A program made the translations under genes and the position numbers. From an uncultured Holophaga sp. (GTDB lineage Bacteria; Acidobacteriota; Holophagae; Holophagales; Holophagaceae), in NCBI RefSeq assembly GCF_963677305.1, contig NZ_OY781925.1, forward strand, positions 2,457,501-2,521,500: a stretch of DNA of 64,000 nucleotides. Direction: 5' to 3'. Numbering within the stretch: position 1 is the stretch's first letter; each line of letters starts with the position of its first letter. Below, piece after piece: positions 32,194 through 40,917 of the stretch. The notes beneath the pieces are model-generated. The model searched no databases. It had not been told where the DNA came from and saw only the letters and a list, made by a program, of their open reading frames with translations.

Positions 32194-33501
32194 CTAGTTC
32201 CGCTCGCGGCGACCGCCGCCGCTGGGCTCGTGCATGCTGGTGAGGAACTCGTCGTTGTTCTTGGCCTTGCCGAGGCGGTCCACCAGCAGTTCCATGCTCT
32301 CCACCGGACCGGAGGCCGAAAGAATCTTGCGGAGCACCCAGATCTTCTGGAGCCGGGCCGCATCGATGAGCAGATCCTCTTTGCGGGTGCCGCTGCGGAA
32401 GATGTCCATGGCGGGGAAGATGCGCTTCTCGCTGAGCTTGCGGTCCAGCACGATCTCGCTGTTGCCGGTGCCCTTGAACTCCTCGAAGATCACGTCATCC
32501 ATGCGGCTGCCGGTCTCCACCAGGGCCGTGGCGATGATGGTCAGGCTGCCCCCGCCCTCAATGTTGCGGGCCGCGCCGAAGAAGCGCTTGGGGCGCTGGA
32601 GGGCATTGCTGTCCACGCCTCCCGAGAGGACCTTGCCGCTGGGGGGGACCACGGTGTTGTAGGCCCGGGCGAGACGGGTGATGGAGTCCAGCAGGATCAC
32701 CACATCCTTCTTGTGCTCCACCAGGCGCTTGGCCTTCTCGATGACCATCTCGGCCACCTGGACGTGCCGGGTGGGGCTCTCATCAAAGGTGCTGGAGATG
32801 ACCTCGCCCCGGACATTGCGCTCCATGTCCGTGACCTCCTCGGGGCGCTCGTCGATGAGCAGCACGATGAGGAAGACCTCGGGATGGTTGGCGGTGATGG
32901 AGTTGGCGATGTTCTGCATCAGCACGGTCTTGCCCGTGCGGGGAGGCGCCACAATGAGGGCGCGCTGGCCCTTGCCCAGGGGGGTCATGAGATCCATGAC
33001 CCGGGTGCTGAGCTCCTGGGGATCCCGCTCCATCTTGAGCATCTGGGTCGGGTACAGGGGCACCAGGGTGTCGAAGTGGAGCCGCTCCTTGGCCACCATG
33101 GGAGGATCGAAGTTGACCGCATCCACTCGAAGGAGGGCGAAGAACTTCTCCTCGTTCTTGGGCGGCCGGATCATGCCTGAGATGGTGTCACCGCTCTTGA
33201 GGTTGAACTTGCGGATCTGGCTGGGGGAAACATAGATGTCGTCGGGCCCGGCCAGATAGTTGAACTCCGGGGCCCTCAGGAAGCCGAAGCCCTCGGGCAG
33301 GACTTCAAGGACGCCTTCGGCGAAGAAGAGTCCTTCCTTGGCCGCTTGGGCCTCCAGAAGCCGGAAAATGAGTTCCTGCTTGCGCAGCGAGAGCGGATTC
33401 TCCACGCCATAGACCTTGGCCATCTCCGCGAGGCGGCCAATGGAGAGCTCTTTGAGGTCGTGGAGATTGAGGACTACAGTGTCGTTTTTTTCAATAGGCA
33501 T
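32194..33501 (-). CDS. rho: Transcription termination factor Rho
   Basis: 435 residues, a hexameric RNA-dependent ATPase that ends transcription at Rho-dependent sites. The N-terminal Rho domain ([25 protein letters not shown]) is followed by the RNA-binding cold-shock-like domain ([31 protein letters not shown]). The ATPase core has P-loop [25 protein letters not shown] and the Q/R-loop region. The C-terminus is short and charged (GGRRERN). Length and motifs are normal. The ATG at 33501 has a GGGGGAATCC leader. Confidence 0.97.
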   Translation of the reverse strand: MPIEKNDTVVLNLHDLKELSIGRLAEMAKVYGVENPLSLRKQELIFRLLEAQAAKEGLFFAEGVLEVLPEGFGFLRAPEFNYLAGPDDIYVSPSQIRKFNLKSGDTISGMIRPPKNEEKFFALLRVDAVNFDPPMVAKERLHFDTLVPLYPTQMLKMERDPQELSTRVMDLMTPLGKGQRALIVAPPRTGKTVLMQNIANSITANHPEVFLIVLLIDERPEEVTDMERNVRGEVISSTFDESPTRHVQVAEMVIEKAKRLVEHKKDVVILLDSITRLARAYNTVVPPSGKVLSGGVDSNALQRPKRFFGAARNIEGGGSLTIIATALVETGSRMDDVIFEEFKGTGNSEIVLDRKLSEKRIFPAMDIFRSGTRKEDLLIDAARLQKIWVLRKILSASGPVESMELLVDRLGKAKNNDEFLTSMHEPSGGGRRERN

Positions 33502-33597
33502 AGGATTCCCCCTCCGGGGGAAGAGACAGACGGCTACAAGGTAGGATTAACCAGTATGCCGCCTTCATGAGGCTTTTGCCAGTCGATTTGCGGGTTT

Positions 33598-34083
33598 TCA
33601 AGGGTGGTTCCGGAGCTCGGAGGGGGTCAGGTGGAGTGCGAACTCGAAAGCCTGCTGCCTCCAGTGGAGAATGGAGCAACTGGCCTTCTTGAAGTCCACC
33701 CTGTGACCGGTGAGCTGGAACACCAGACTGGAGAGGAAAGGCTGATGGCTGACCAGGGCGACGGTGCGCCCGTCGGGCACCTCCTCCAGGATTCCCCGCA
33801 GCCAGAACTCCACCTCCAGCGGCTTCCCTTCCGGCAGCAGCAGTCCACAGGTCTCAGAGGGGAAGCCGTGAGGCGTGGACTCCTTGAGGCACACCAAGGT
33901 CTCGGCCGCCCGGCGATAGGGACTGCAGATGCCGAGATCCGGCAGGTAGCCCCGGGCCACTAGGCCCTGCATGCCGGATCGGGTTCGGCTCCAGCCTTCA
34001 GGGGTCAGCGCCCTGTCCTCATCCCTCTGCCCCCGCTGGAAGTCCTCGGCGATGCCGTGACGGATGAGGAGCAGCGTGATCAT
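33598..34083 (-). CDS. SixA-like phosphohistidine phosphatase (histidine phosphatase superfamily)
   Basis: 161 residues starting MITLLLIRHGIAEDF, the RHG motif that carries the phospho-accepting histidine. A second catalytic His lies in VALVSHQPFLSS. It is the size of SixA, which removes phosphate from histidine phosphotransfer domains of phosphorelay kinases; an Hpt protein is encoded at 42372. GGAAGATC precedes the ATG at 34083. Longer in-frame readings run through the divergent helicase gene and are not real. Small sugar-phosphate phosphatases share this fold, so the substrate is uncertain. Confidence 0.85.
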   Translation of the reverse strand: MITLLLIRHGIAEDFQRGQRDEDRALTPEGWSRTRSGMQGLVARGYLPDLGICSPYRRAAETLVCLKESTPHGFPSETCGLLLPEGKPLEVEFWLRGILEEVPDGRTVALVSHQPFLSSLVFQLTGHRVDFKKASCSILHWRQQAFEFALHLTPSELRNHP

Positions 34084-34221
34084 AAGCCGATCTTCCCACA
34101 TCCCCACCAACATTTCCATGGCGATTTCTGCATCGCAATGAGATACTGGATGATTGGGCCAAGTCCGGCTGGCGCTTCCTGCCAACCCCGTTCGGCAAAG
34201 GCCCCGGAGACCCACTTGAGC

Positions 34222-35787
34222 ATGACCACCTTCGCAGCCCTGGGCTGCAGCGAGCCCTATCTGGCCGCCTTGGAAAAGCGCGGCTTCACTTCTCCCACTC
34301 CCGTCCAGGCCGAGTGCTTCCAGCCCGGGCTCGATGGCCGGGACCTCCTGGTCCAGAGCCGCACTGGCAGCGGCAAGACCCTGGCCTTCGGCCTGCCCCT
34401 GATGCATCGCCTCCACCCCGACCGGTTCCCCCAGGCCCTCATCCTCACCCCCACCCGTGAGCTGGCCCAGCAGGTGGCCGCTGAGCTCTCGAGTGTCTGC
34501 CCTCAGCTGGACATCGCCGAACTGGTGGGCGGCATGAGCTACGGCCCCCAGCTCCGTGCCCTCAAGTTCGGTGCCCGGGTCATCGTGGGCACCCCCGGTC
34601 GGACCATGGATCACCTCGACCAGGGCAGCCTGGATCTCTCCCAGGCCACCATGGTGGTCCTGGACGAGTGCGATGAGATGCTGAACATGGGCTTCCTGGA
34701 GGATGTGGAGAAGATCCTCTCCCGCCTGGAGAAGCACCCCCAGACCTTCCTCTTCTCGGCCACCCTGCCCGACCCCATCGCCGCCCTGGCCCAGAGGTTC
34801 CTCCAGGCCCCCCACAGGGCCCAGCTGACGGATGGTCCCGCCAGGGCCCACGCCGACATCGCCCACACCCCCTGCCTGGTGGCCGAAGCATTCCAGTCCA
34901 AAGCTCTGGTCAACCTGCTGCTCCACGACGATCCCACGGCGGCTCTGGTCTTCACCAAGACCAAGGCCCAGACCGAAGAGCTGGCCCAGATGCTGCGCGA
35001 GGCTGGGCTGTCCGCCGATCACCTCCACGGCGATCTGGCCCAGAATGCCCGCAACCGCATCCTGACCAACTTCAAGACCGGCAAGCTGCACATCCTCGTG
35101 GCCACGGATGTGGCAGCCCGGGGCATCGACATCGAGGGCCTGCCCCTCGTGGTGCACCTCGGCATCCCCACCCAGCTGGAGAACTACATCCACCGCTCTG
35201 GGCGCACGGGCCGCGCTGGCGCCAAGGGCACCAGCCTGGCCCTGGTGGGCCAGAAGGAGTCCCGCATCCTCATGGCCTGGGGCCGCCGCGCCGGTCTCAA
35301 GCTGGACTGGCGCCCCGCGCCCACCCAGGCGGAGATCCGCAAGGCCAAGGAAGGTCGCCTGGCCGATCGCCTGGCCGCCACCGAGGATCAGAGCCACCGT
35401 GGTCTGGCGGAGCGCCTCCTGGCCGAGAAAGACGCCACCGAAGTGGTCGCCGCCCTCCTCTCCCTGGTAGAGGATCAGTCCCACGCCGGCTTTGTGATCC
35501 CCGAGCCCCGGGACACCGACTCCCGCCCCTCCCGGCCCTTCAAGCCCCGGGCTGGCGAGCGCAGCGGCTGGAGCCCCGATGGCCCCCGTGCCGAGGGCCG
35601 CAAGCCCTTCGAGAAGAAGCCTTTCGAAAAGAAGCCCTTCGAGCGCAAGCCCTGGTCCGAGAAGGGCCCTGCAGACCGCGAAGGCGCCTTCCGCGGCCCC
35701 CGCCGTGAGGAGGACCGCAGCTTCGGTCCCCGGAAGCCCTTCCACAAGGACCGTCCTGCCTTCCCCAAGCGCCGCAGCGAAGACTGA
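34222..35787 (+). CDS. DEAD-box ATP-dependent RNA helicase
   Basis: 521 residues. Motif order: Q-motif (FTSPTPVQAECF), Walker A SRTGSGKTLAFG, PTRELAQQ, GTPGR, motif II DECD instead of DEAD, SAT, then ATDVAARGIDIEGLP and HRSGRTGRAG. The C-terminal ~110 residues are a basic, Arg/Lys/Pro-rich tail with the near-repeat FEKKPFEKKPFERKP, likely an RNA-binding extension as in RhlE/CsdA-type helicases. It unwinds structured RNA in ribosome assembly or mRNA decay. The ATG at 34222 is the family-consistent start; its ribosome-binding site is weak. An ISL3 element is inserted in its terminator. Confidence 0.94.
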   Translation: MTTFAALGCSEPYLAALEKRGFTSPTPVQAECFQPGLDGRDLLVQSRTGSGKTLAFGLPLMHRLHPDRFPQALILTPTRELAQQVAAELSSVCPQLDIAELVGGMSYGPQLRALKFGARVIVGTPGRTMDHLDQGSLDLSQATMVVLDECDEMLNMGFLEDVEKILSRLEKHPQTFLFSATLPDPIAALAQRFLQAPHRAQLTDGPARAHADIAHTPCLVAEAFQSKALVNLLLHDDPTAALVFTKTKAQTEELAQMLREAGLSADHLHGDLAQNARNRILTNFKTGKLHILVATDVAARGIDIEGLPLVVHLGIPTQLENYIHRSGRTGRAGAKGTSLALVGQKESRILMAWGRRAGLKLDWRPAPTQAEIRKAKEGRLADRLAATEDQSHRGLAERLLAEKDATEVVAALLSLVEDQSHAGFVIPEPRDTDSRPSRPFKPRAGERSGWSPDGPRAEGRKPFEKKPFEKKPFERKPWSEKGPADREGAFRGPRREEDRSFGPRKPFHKDRPAFPKRRSED

Positions 35788-35807
35788 GCGTGCATGCAGC
35801 AAAAAAG

Positions 35808-35838
35808 AAGGGGGCCCTGCAAAGGCCCCCTTTTTTCA
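35808..35838 (+). terminator. Intrinsic terminator of the helicase gene, at the IS insertion point
   Basis: AAGGGGGCC (35808-35816) pairs with GGCCCCCTT (35824-35832), followed by the rest of a T6 run and CA. The last eight bases, TTTTTTCA, are the left copy of the target duplication of the ISL3 element that starts at 35839. Confidence 0.88.
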
Positions 35839-37161
35839 GGTTCTTCACGGAACACCGGGGAAGGCAGCTCTGATCTTGAGAAAGAAGTAGGCGTCGTCGC
35901 GGAAGCCATAGGCCATGCGCTTGATGACCTTGATGCGGTTGTTGATCCCCTCTAGAAGGCTGGTATGGAGCGGCCATCGGCAGTGGGAGAGGATGCCATC
36001 GAGCCGTGCCGCGAGATTCTGGGCGAACCGGACCAATGGCGCCAGGTTGCTTGACTTGGCGCGTTCCAACCAATCATTCCAGGCCCGGCGAGCCCAGCCC
36101 TCGCGTCGGTAGCGCCAGAGTTCCTTGAGGTCGTCCTTGAGCACATAGGCCGTCATCAGAGCCTGATTGGCGTCCAGCAACTCCTTGAGGCGCACCCTGG
36201 CCTCACCCTCCAGATTCCTGGGGTTCCTTAGCAGCAGCCACTTGGCGCTCTTCACCACCTTGCGGGCCGACTTGTCTCCCCTCAACCGGTTGGCCTCGTC
36301 AACCCGGACCCGATCAATCACCTCGTGGCCATAGCGTTGCACCACATGGAAGAGGTCATAGACGATCTCCGCTTTGGGGCAGTGCTTCCGGACCTCCAGC
36401 TCGAAGGCTGCGGACATATCCATACCTACCGCCTTGATTTGGGCGCAGCCCCTCTTCCCAAGCAGTTCAAAGAAAGGGCGGATGTCTGCACGGCCTCGCC
36501 CTTGCCCTACCCAGAGGACCCGCTTTCTGGCGGCATCCAGCACCACCGTGGCATATCGGTGTCCTTTGCGAAGGGCGAACTCATCCATGAGCAGTGTTTC
36601 GGCTCCCCGCAGTTCTGGGGGCCCCAGTTCCCGGTCCAGGTGGGCTTTGTCGATGGCCTTGACGGTGTCCCAGTGCAGGTGAAAATGCTCGGCAACCTGC
36701 TTGATGGGCAGGACTTTGCACATCCTGGCCACCGATTCGGCCAGCCGATTGGTGACCCGGGCTCGGGGCTCCAGCCAGTTCAGGGACTCCACCTTGGGTC
36801 CACACCTCGGACAGTCCAGTCGAAACCGCCAGACCAGCAGGTGGACTTCGTATTCAAAGATCGGGAGGTCCCTTACCCAGCGCTGGGTCGCATCGTGGAT
36901 TCGATCCACATGATGGCCACAGCCGCTGCATCGTCGAGGTCGTTCATTACCAAGGAGTTCAATCCATACCTCGGCACGAGGCCCCTTTCGTCCGGCCTCG
37001 TACACGCCGATCAATCCGGCCTTGTATCCTTCCCACCCGCCCATCTGGGCCATAAGCTCGTTCATAGGCAGCAGTGCCTCCCGGGTCTGGTGTTGTCGCA
37101 AACCCAGGATCCCAGGAGTCTCTGCTGCCTACCTCATTTCCCCGCCATTCCGGGAAGAACC
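35839..37161 (-). mobile_element. Complete ISL3-family insertion sequence, 1,323 bp
   Basis: The ends form imperfect inverted repeats of about 28 bp. The left begins GGTTCTTCACGGAACACC at 35839 and the right, read inward, GGTTCTTCCCGGAATGGC from 37161. Both begin GGTTCTTC, close to the ISL3 consensus end. Direct 8-bp target duplications TTTTTTCA flank it (35831-35838 and 37162-37169), the duplication size known for ISL3. One intact transposase gene fills the element. Perfect duplications and an open reading frame suggest recent, possibly still active, insertion. Confidence 0.93.
35845..37101 (-). CDS. ISL3-family transposase
   Basis: 418 residues. The N-terminal zinc-binding part has CSGCGHHVDRIHD and CPRCG. 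The DDE catalytic core is spread over LLMDEFALRKGHRYATVVLD (first Asp), IKAVGMDMSAAFELEV (second Asp) and SLLEGINNRIKVIKRMAYGF (Glu). The order and wording are typical of ISL3 transposases (transposase_20/DDE_Tnp_ISL3). The reading frame is uninterrupted. It cuts and joins the element ends by the DDE mechanism. It is transcribed opposite to the helicase and toward that gene's terminator. Confidence 0.95.
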   Translation of the reverse strand: MRQHQTREALLPMNELMAQMGGWEGYKAGLIGVYEAGRKGPRAEVWIELLGNERPRRCSGCGHHVDRIHDATQRWVRDLPIFEYEVHLLVWRFRLDCPRCGPKVESLNWLEPRARVTNRLAESVARMCKVLPIKQVAEHFHLHWDTVKAIDKAHLDRELGPPELRGAETLLMDEFALRKGHRYATVVLDAARKRVLWVGQGRGRADIRPFFELLGKRGCAQIKAVGMDMSAAFELEVRKHCPKAEIVYDLFHVVQRYGHEVIDRVRVDEANRLRGDKSARKVVKSAKWLLLRNPRNLEGEARVRLKELLDANQALMTAYVLKDDLKELWRYRREGWARRAWNDWLERAKSSNLAPLVRFAQNLAARLDGILSHCRWPLHTSLLEGINNRIKVIKRMAYGFRDDAYFFLKIRAAFPGVP

Positions 37162-37188
37162 TTTTTTCATTCAGCGGTTCCGCTGGGA

Positions 37189-37497
37189 TCAATCCTCATC
37201 ATCCTCGTCGATGAGCTTGCTGCGGAGCTCTTTGCCCAGCTTGAAGTAGACGACCCGCTTGGAGGGGACGGCGATGGTCTCGCCACTCCGGGGATTGCGC
37301 CCCTGCCGTGCCTTGCGGTCACGGAGGCGGAAGCTGCCGAAGCCACGCAGCTCGACGCCGTCTCCGTTGCGGAGGGCTCCGATGATGCTGTCCAGGAAGG
37401 TGTTGACGAGCTCGTCAGCGTCCTTCTTGGAAAATTCGAGGTTTTCCATCAAATGTTTGGCAAGATCAGCCTTGGTCAATGTTTCCACGGCTTCCAT
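37189..37497 (-). CDS. HU/IHF-family DNA-binding protein
   Basis: 102 residues beginning MEAVETLTKADLAKHLMENL. The dimerisation helices are followed by the beta-arm GFGSFRLRDRKARQGRNPRSGETIAVPSKRVVYFKLGKELRSKL, with the conserved arm-tip proline near NPRSGE, and an acidic tail (DEDDED) not found in E. coli HU. It bends and compacts DNA. GGAG lies seven bases before the ATG at 37497. The IS element ends 27 bases past its stop codon and has probably replaced its former downstream boundary with the helicase terminator. Confidence 0.93.
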   Translation of the reverse strand: MEAVETLTKADLAKHLMENLEFSKKDADELVNTFLDSIIGALRNGDGVELRGFGSFRLRDRKARQGRNPRSGETIAVPSKRVVYFKLGKELRSKLIDEDDED

Positions 37498-37634
37498 GGC
37501 GGGCTCCAGATATGGCTTCGAGGGTGGTCTACCCATGGAAACAACAACATTCCCACAGGTCAAGAGACAAGTATCAGATTACGAGAGGTATCGGCGGCAA
37601 GACATGTTGCAGACAATCGAATTATATAAATTAA

Positions 37635-39104
37635 TCAATTCATGATCCATTCAAGCAGCCAGCGAGGACCTTCCCCCGTCCCGCCCTGAGGACGGTAGTC
37701 GCGATCCGAAGAGGACCAGCAGCTGCTGAGATCCACATGGGCCCATGAACCGATCTTGACAAACTCCTTTAGGAAGAGCCCGGCCGTGATGGCGCCCCCC
37801 CAGCGGCTGCCGGTGGTGTTCTTCAGATCGGCGATCTGACTGCGGATGCCCTCTGCGTATTCCTCCACCAAGGGGAGCTGCCAGAGATGCTCGCCCACAG
37901 CGGCACCGGAGTCCATGAGGCGGTCGATCAGCCTCTGGTCCGTTCCCATGACCCCGGAGACCCCTTCTCCGAGCGCCACCAGGCAGGCACCGGTCAGGGT
38001 GGCGAGGTCCACGATGTGATCGGCCTCCAGACTGGAGGCGAGGTCCAGCAGGTCAGCGAGGACGATGCGCCCCTCGGCATCCGTGTTCATGACCTCGATG
38101 GTCTTTCCAGCGCGGCTGCGGACCACATCCCCGGGCTTGTAGGCCGTCCCCGAGGGCATGTTCTCAACCAAGCCCAGGAGCCCGGTCACCTGGACGGGCG
38201 CCTCGAGCTCAGCGCAGGCCAGCACGGTGGCCAGGACAATGGCGGCCCCGGTCATGTCATCCTTCATGGTCTCCATGCTCTTGGCATCCTTGAGGGAGAG
38301 GCCACCGGAGTCGAAGCAGACGCCCTTGCCCACCAGGACGATGTGCTTCTTGGCCTTCTCTTTGGGACGGTAGTTCAGCCTGACGACCCGGGGCCCCTGG
38401 GAGGAGCCGCCGCCCACCGCCAGGACCCCGTTGAAGTTGTCCTTGGCGAGGGACTCGGGATCGAGGACTTCGATCTCCACCTTGCGCTGACTGGCCAACT
38501 CGGCGGCCATGGCTGCGAAGACCTCGGGACTGAGGTCCGAGGGGGGGGTGTTGGTCAGGCGGCGGACCAGGTGGCAGGCATGGACACCTGCCTGGATCTG
38601 GGCCAAGCGCCGGCGGGCCTTCCGGGTGTCCTCGCCGTTTGTGAAGACCTCCAGGCGATCAAAGGTCCTGGGGCTGGGCTTGCCCTTGAACGTCCCCGTG
38701 TCGAAGTCCGCCAGCAGGGCCCCCTCGAGGACGGCCGCCTGGACATCATCGTGTTCGAGGGTGGAGGTCGAGGGGGCCACCACGCCGATCTGCTTCCATC
38801 CCTTCTTCAGGCAGGAGCGCGCAGCGGCGCCCACCGCCTTCCGGATCTTGTTGGGCGTGACGGCCTCCTCCTCGCCCAGTCCCACCAGCACCATCCAGCG
38901 GGTCTCCTTCACCCCATTGGGGTGATGGAGGGGGACGATCTCCAGGTAGTCAGCCTTGAAGTCATTCTCATCCATGACCTGACGGGCCACCTTGCTGATG
39001 GCAAGGGGCAGCCGATGGCGCTCACGCCCAGAGAACACCGGGACGATGAGGGCATCGCCGGCGAAGTCCTTGCCGGGCTGGGAGTTGATGTCAACAGAAG
39101 CCAT
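37635..39104 (-). CDS. pepA: Leucyl aminopeptidase (M17)
   Basis: 489 residues. A macro-domain-like N-terminal half is followed by the catalytic half. This has VGKGVCFDSGGLSLK (metal-ligand Lys/Asp), MKDDMTGAAIV (Asp), and the signature NTDAEGR (Asp/Glu ligands and catalytic Arg). The C-terminus carries AHVDLSS...GGTGEGPRWL. Two divalent metals activate water to remove N-terminal residues from peptides; PepA hexamers can also bind DNA. GGAGG precedes the ATG at 39104. Length and motifs are normal. Confidence 0.95.
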   Translation of the reverse strand: MASVDINSQPGKDFAGDALIVPVFSGRERHRLPLAISKVARQVMDENDFKADYLEIVPLHHPNGVKETRWMVLVGLGEEEAVTPNKIRKAVGAAARSCLKKGWKQIGVVAPSTSTLEHDDVQAAVLEGALLADFDTGTFKGKPSPRTFDRLEVFTNGEDTRKARRRLAQIQAGVHACHLVRRLTNTPPSDLSPEVFAAMAAELASQRKVEIEVLDPESLAKDNFNGVLAVGGGSSQGPRVVRLNYRPKEKAKKHIVLVGKGVCFDSGGLSLKDAKSMETMKDDMTGAAIVLATVLACAELEAPVQVTGLLGLVENMPSGTAYKPGDVVRSRAGKTIEVMNTDAEGRIVLADLLDLASSLEADHIVDLATLTGACLVALGEGVSGVMGTDQRLIDRLMDSGAAVGEHLWQLPLVEEYAEGIRSQIADLKNTTGSRWGGAITAGLFLKEFVKIGSWAHVDLSSCWSSSDRDYRPQGGTGEGPRWLLEWIMN

Positions 39105-39219
39105 GGGGCATCCTCCAGACTGGTGATCTTATCCGATGAAAATCGTCACCAATATACGTTTTTTTGAATTTAGATGAAAGCACCAACTAAAACAATTCGT
39201 GCCATGGGGATGTAACACC

Positions 39220-40476
39220 CTACCGGTCATCCAGGACACTGACCTGCAATGAAAAAACATCCGTGTCAGCAGAGGCATCGAGGGAAGAATCCGGGTCAGC
39301 ATCCGACAAGTCCGAGACCCCCCGTAGCTTCCGTTCCAGCTGACGGGTCCTCACCCCAACCTTGTCCATTTCCCGGGCAGCGGCCTGGAGCTTGGTCTGG
39401 ACACCCTGGACCCAAGCTCCGAAGCGTTCGAACTCGGCCTTGACCTCGCCTAGGGTCTTCCAGACCTCCGCACTGCGCTGGCTGATGGCGTAGCTGGCAA
39501 AGCCGGCCTGGAGGCTGCTCAGGAAGGCACAGAGGGTGGAGGGTCCCACCACGACCACCCGCTGTTCCCGCTGGAGCCGATCGAAGAGTCCGGGCCGAGC
39601 CAGCACTTCGGCGAAGAGCCCCTCCGTGGGCAGGAAGAGCAGAGCGAAGTCGGTGGTTGCAGGGGGCAAGATGTATTTCCCGGCGATCTTGGCCGCCTCC
39701 AGCCCGACCCTCCGCTCCAGATCGGCCCCAGCTCCTTCGATGGCCTCCAGGTCCACCGAGTCCCGGGCGTCCTGGAGCCTCTGGTAGTCCTCCAGGGGGA
39801 ACTTGGCATCCAAGGGGACCCACACCGGCTCACCGGCGGCTCCCGGGAGCCGGATGGCAAAGTCCACCGCCTCACGGGCCCCTGCCACCAGCCGCTTCTG
39901 AGACTCGAACTGCCCCGGGGCCAGGAACTGCTCGAGGAGTGTCCCCAACTGGACTTCCCCCAGAATCCCCCGGGTCTTGACGTTCCCCAGGATGCGCTTC
40001 AGTCCGCCCACATCGCGGGCCAGCCCGGTCATCTCCCCCAGCCCCCGGTGCACCGTTTCCAGCCGCTCGCTCACCAGGCGGAAGCTCTCGTCCAGGCGCT
40101 GATCCAGACTGGTCTGGAGCCGCCGGTCCATGGCCTGGCGCATCTGCTCCAGCCGGTTCTCGGTGGCTCCCCGGAGCAGCTCAAAGCCCCGCTCCAGCCG
40201 CAATTGGACGGCCTCCATCTGACGCCCCTGCTCTGCCCGCCCCAGCGCCAGGGCCTCGTGGATCTGGCTGCCCTGGACCGCGGAGCCCTGGGCCAAGACC
40301 TGCAGGACCCGTCCCTGCTCACCCAGAAGGTCCTGACGGAGGCGCTCCTGGGCGGCCTCCAGCCGCCTGGCGGACCTGGACCTCGCCCACAGGCCCGCGA
40401 AGGCCGCCCCCAGAAGGAAAGCGGCGCCGAGGGAGATCAAATGGAGAGGATCCATGGAGACAGTCTGGGGCAGCAT
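39220..40476 (-). CDS. rmuC: DNA recombination protein RmuC
   Basis: 418 residues. An N-terminal membrane segment (LHLISLGAAFLLGAAFAGLW) is followed by a long coiled coil (about 35-135) and the nuclease-like RmuC domain (GNVKTRGILGEVQLGTLLEQFL, VPLDAKFPLEDYQRL, FALLFLPTEGLFAEVL, FLSSLQAGFASYAI). RmuC limits inversions at short repeats and is thought to be a membrane-tethered nuclease. The first ATG (40476) is three bases after the tsaE stop; the internal ATG at 40455 (MDPLHLIS) would fit family members equally well. It is the last gene of the tsaE/nnr run. Confidence 0.93.
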   Translation of the reverse strand: MLPQTVSMDPLHLISLGAAFLLGAAFAGLWARSRSARRLEAAQERLRQDLLGEQGRVLQVLAQGSAVQGSQIHEALALGRAEQGRQMEAVQLRLERGFELLRGATENRLEQMRQAMDRRLQTSLDQRLDESFRLVSERLETVHRGLGEMTGLARDVGGLKRILGNVKTRGILGEVQLGTLLEQFLAPGQFESQKRLVAGAREAVDFAIRLPGAAGEPVWVPLDAKFPLEDYQRLQDARDSVDLEAIEGAGADLERRVGLEAAKIAGKYILPPATTDFALLFLPTEGLFAEVLARPGLFDRLQREQRVVVVGPSTLCAFLSSLQAGFASYAISQRSAEVWKTLGEVKAEFERFGAWVQGVQTKLQAAAREMDKVGVRTRQLERKLRGVSDLSDADPDSSLDASADTDVFSLQVSVLDDR

Positions 40477-40479
40477 GCC

Positions 40480-40917
40480 TCAGACGGGGAAGGGTCTGGG
40501 CTCCGGCAGGGTCCAGCGGGCCAGGCGTCCGGCCCCTGAGGACTCGAGCTCCAGGGTGGCCACCCACTCCGTCGGCCAGGGACCCCGCTCTCCGGCCCAC
40601 TCCACCACCAGCCGGTCTCGGAGGCCAAGTTCATCCTCGAGACCCAGGCTCCAGGCCCCTCCCGCCCCCAGCCGGTAGAGGTCCAGATGAAAGAGCCGCC
40701 CCTCCCCGGCGGGGTACCGGTGGAGCACCGCATAAGTGGGCGAGGCCACTTCATCCGGGTCTCCCCCGAGCCCCTGCAGAAAGCCCCGGGTCCAGGTGGT
40801 CTTGCCGGCACCGAGCTCACCCCTCAAGAGCCAGGTGCCGCCGGGCGGCGTAAGAGCGGCCAGCTCAGCTCCGAGGGACTCGGTCGCAAGATCATCGGGC
40901 AGGAGACGCTCAGGCAT
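40480..40917 (-). CDS. tsaE: tRNA threonylcarbamoyladenosine biosynthesis ATPase TsaE
   Basis: 145 residues from the ATG at 40917, which has AGAGG seven bases upstream and overlaps the end of the nnr gene; an ATG at 40932 is also possible. The P-loop is LRGELGAGKTTWTRGFLQGLG, then VASPTYAVLHRY and FHLDLYRL, the TsaE signature. It works with TsaB, TsaC/Sua5 and TsaD to make t6A at position 37 of tRNAs that read ANN codons. No partner gene is in the window. It is translationally linked to nnr, a pairing common in bacteria. Confidence 0.95.
   Translation of the reverse strand: MPERLLPDDLATESLGAELAALTPPGGTWLLRGELGAGKTTWTRGFLQGLGGDPDEVASPTYAVLHRYPAGEGRLFHLDLYRLGAGGAWSLGLEDELGLRDRLVVEWAGERGPWPTEWVATLELESSGAGRLARWTLPEPRPFPV

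Noticed and set aside
33598..35802. 734-residue minus-strand reading through the helicase region
   Set aside because: Only its last 161 residues are a real SixA-like protein; the upstream part is antisense to the DEAD-box helicase and lacks any motif.
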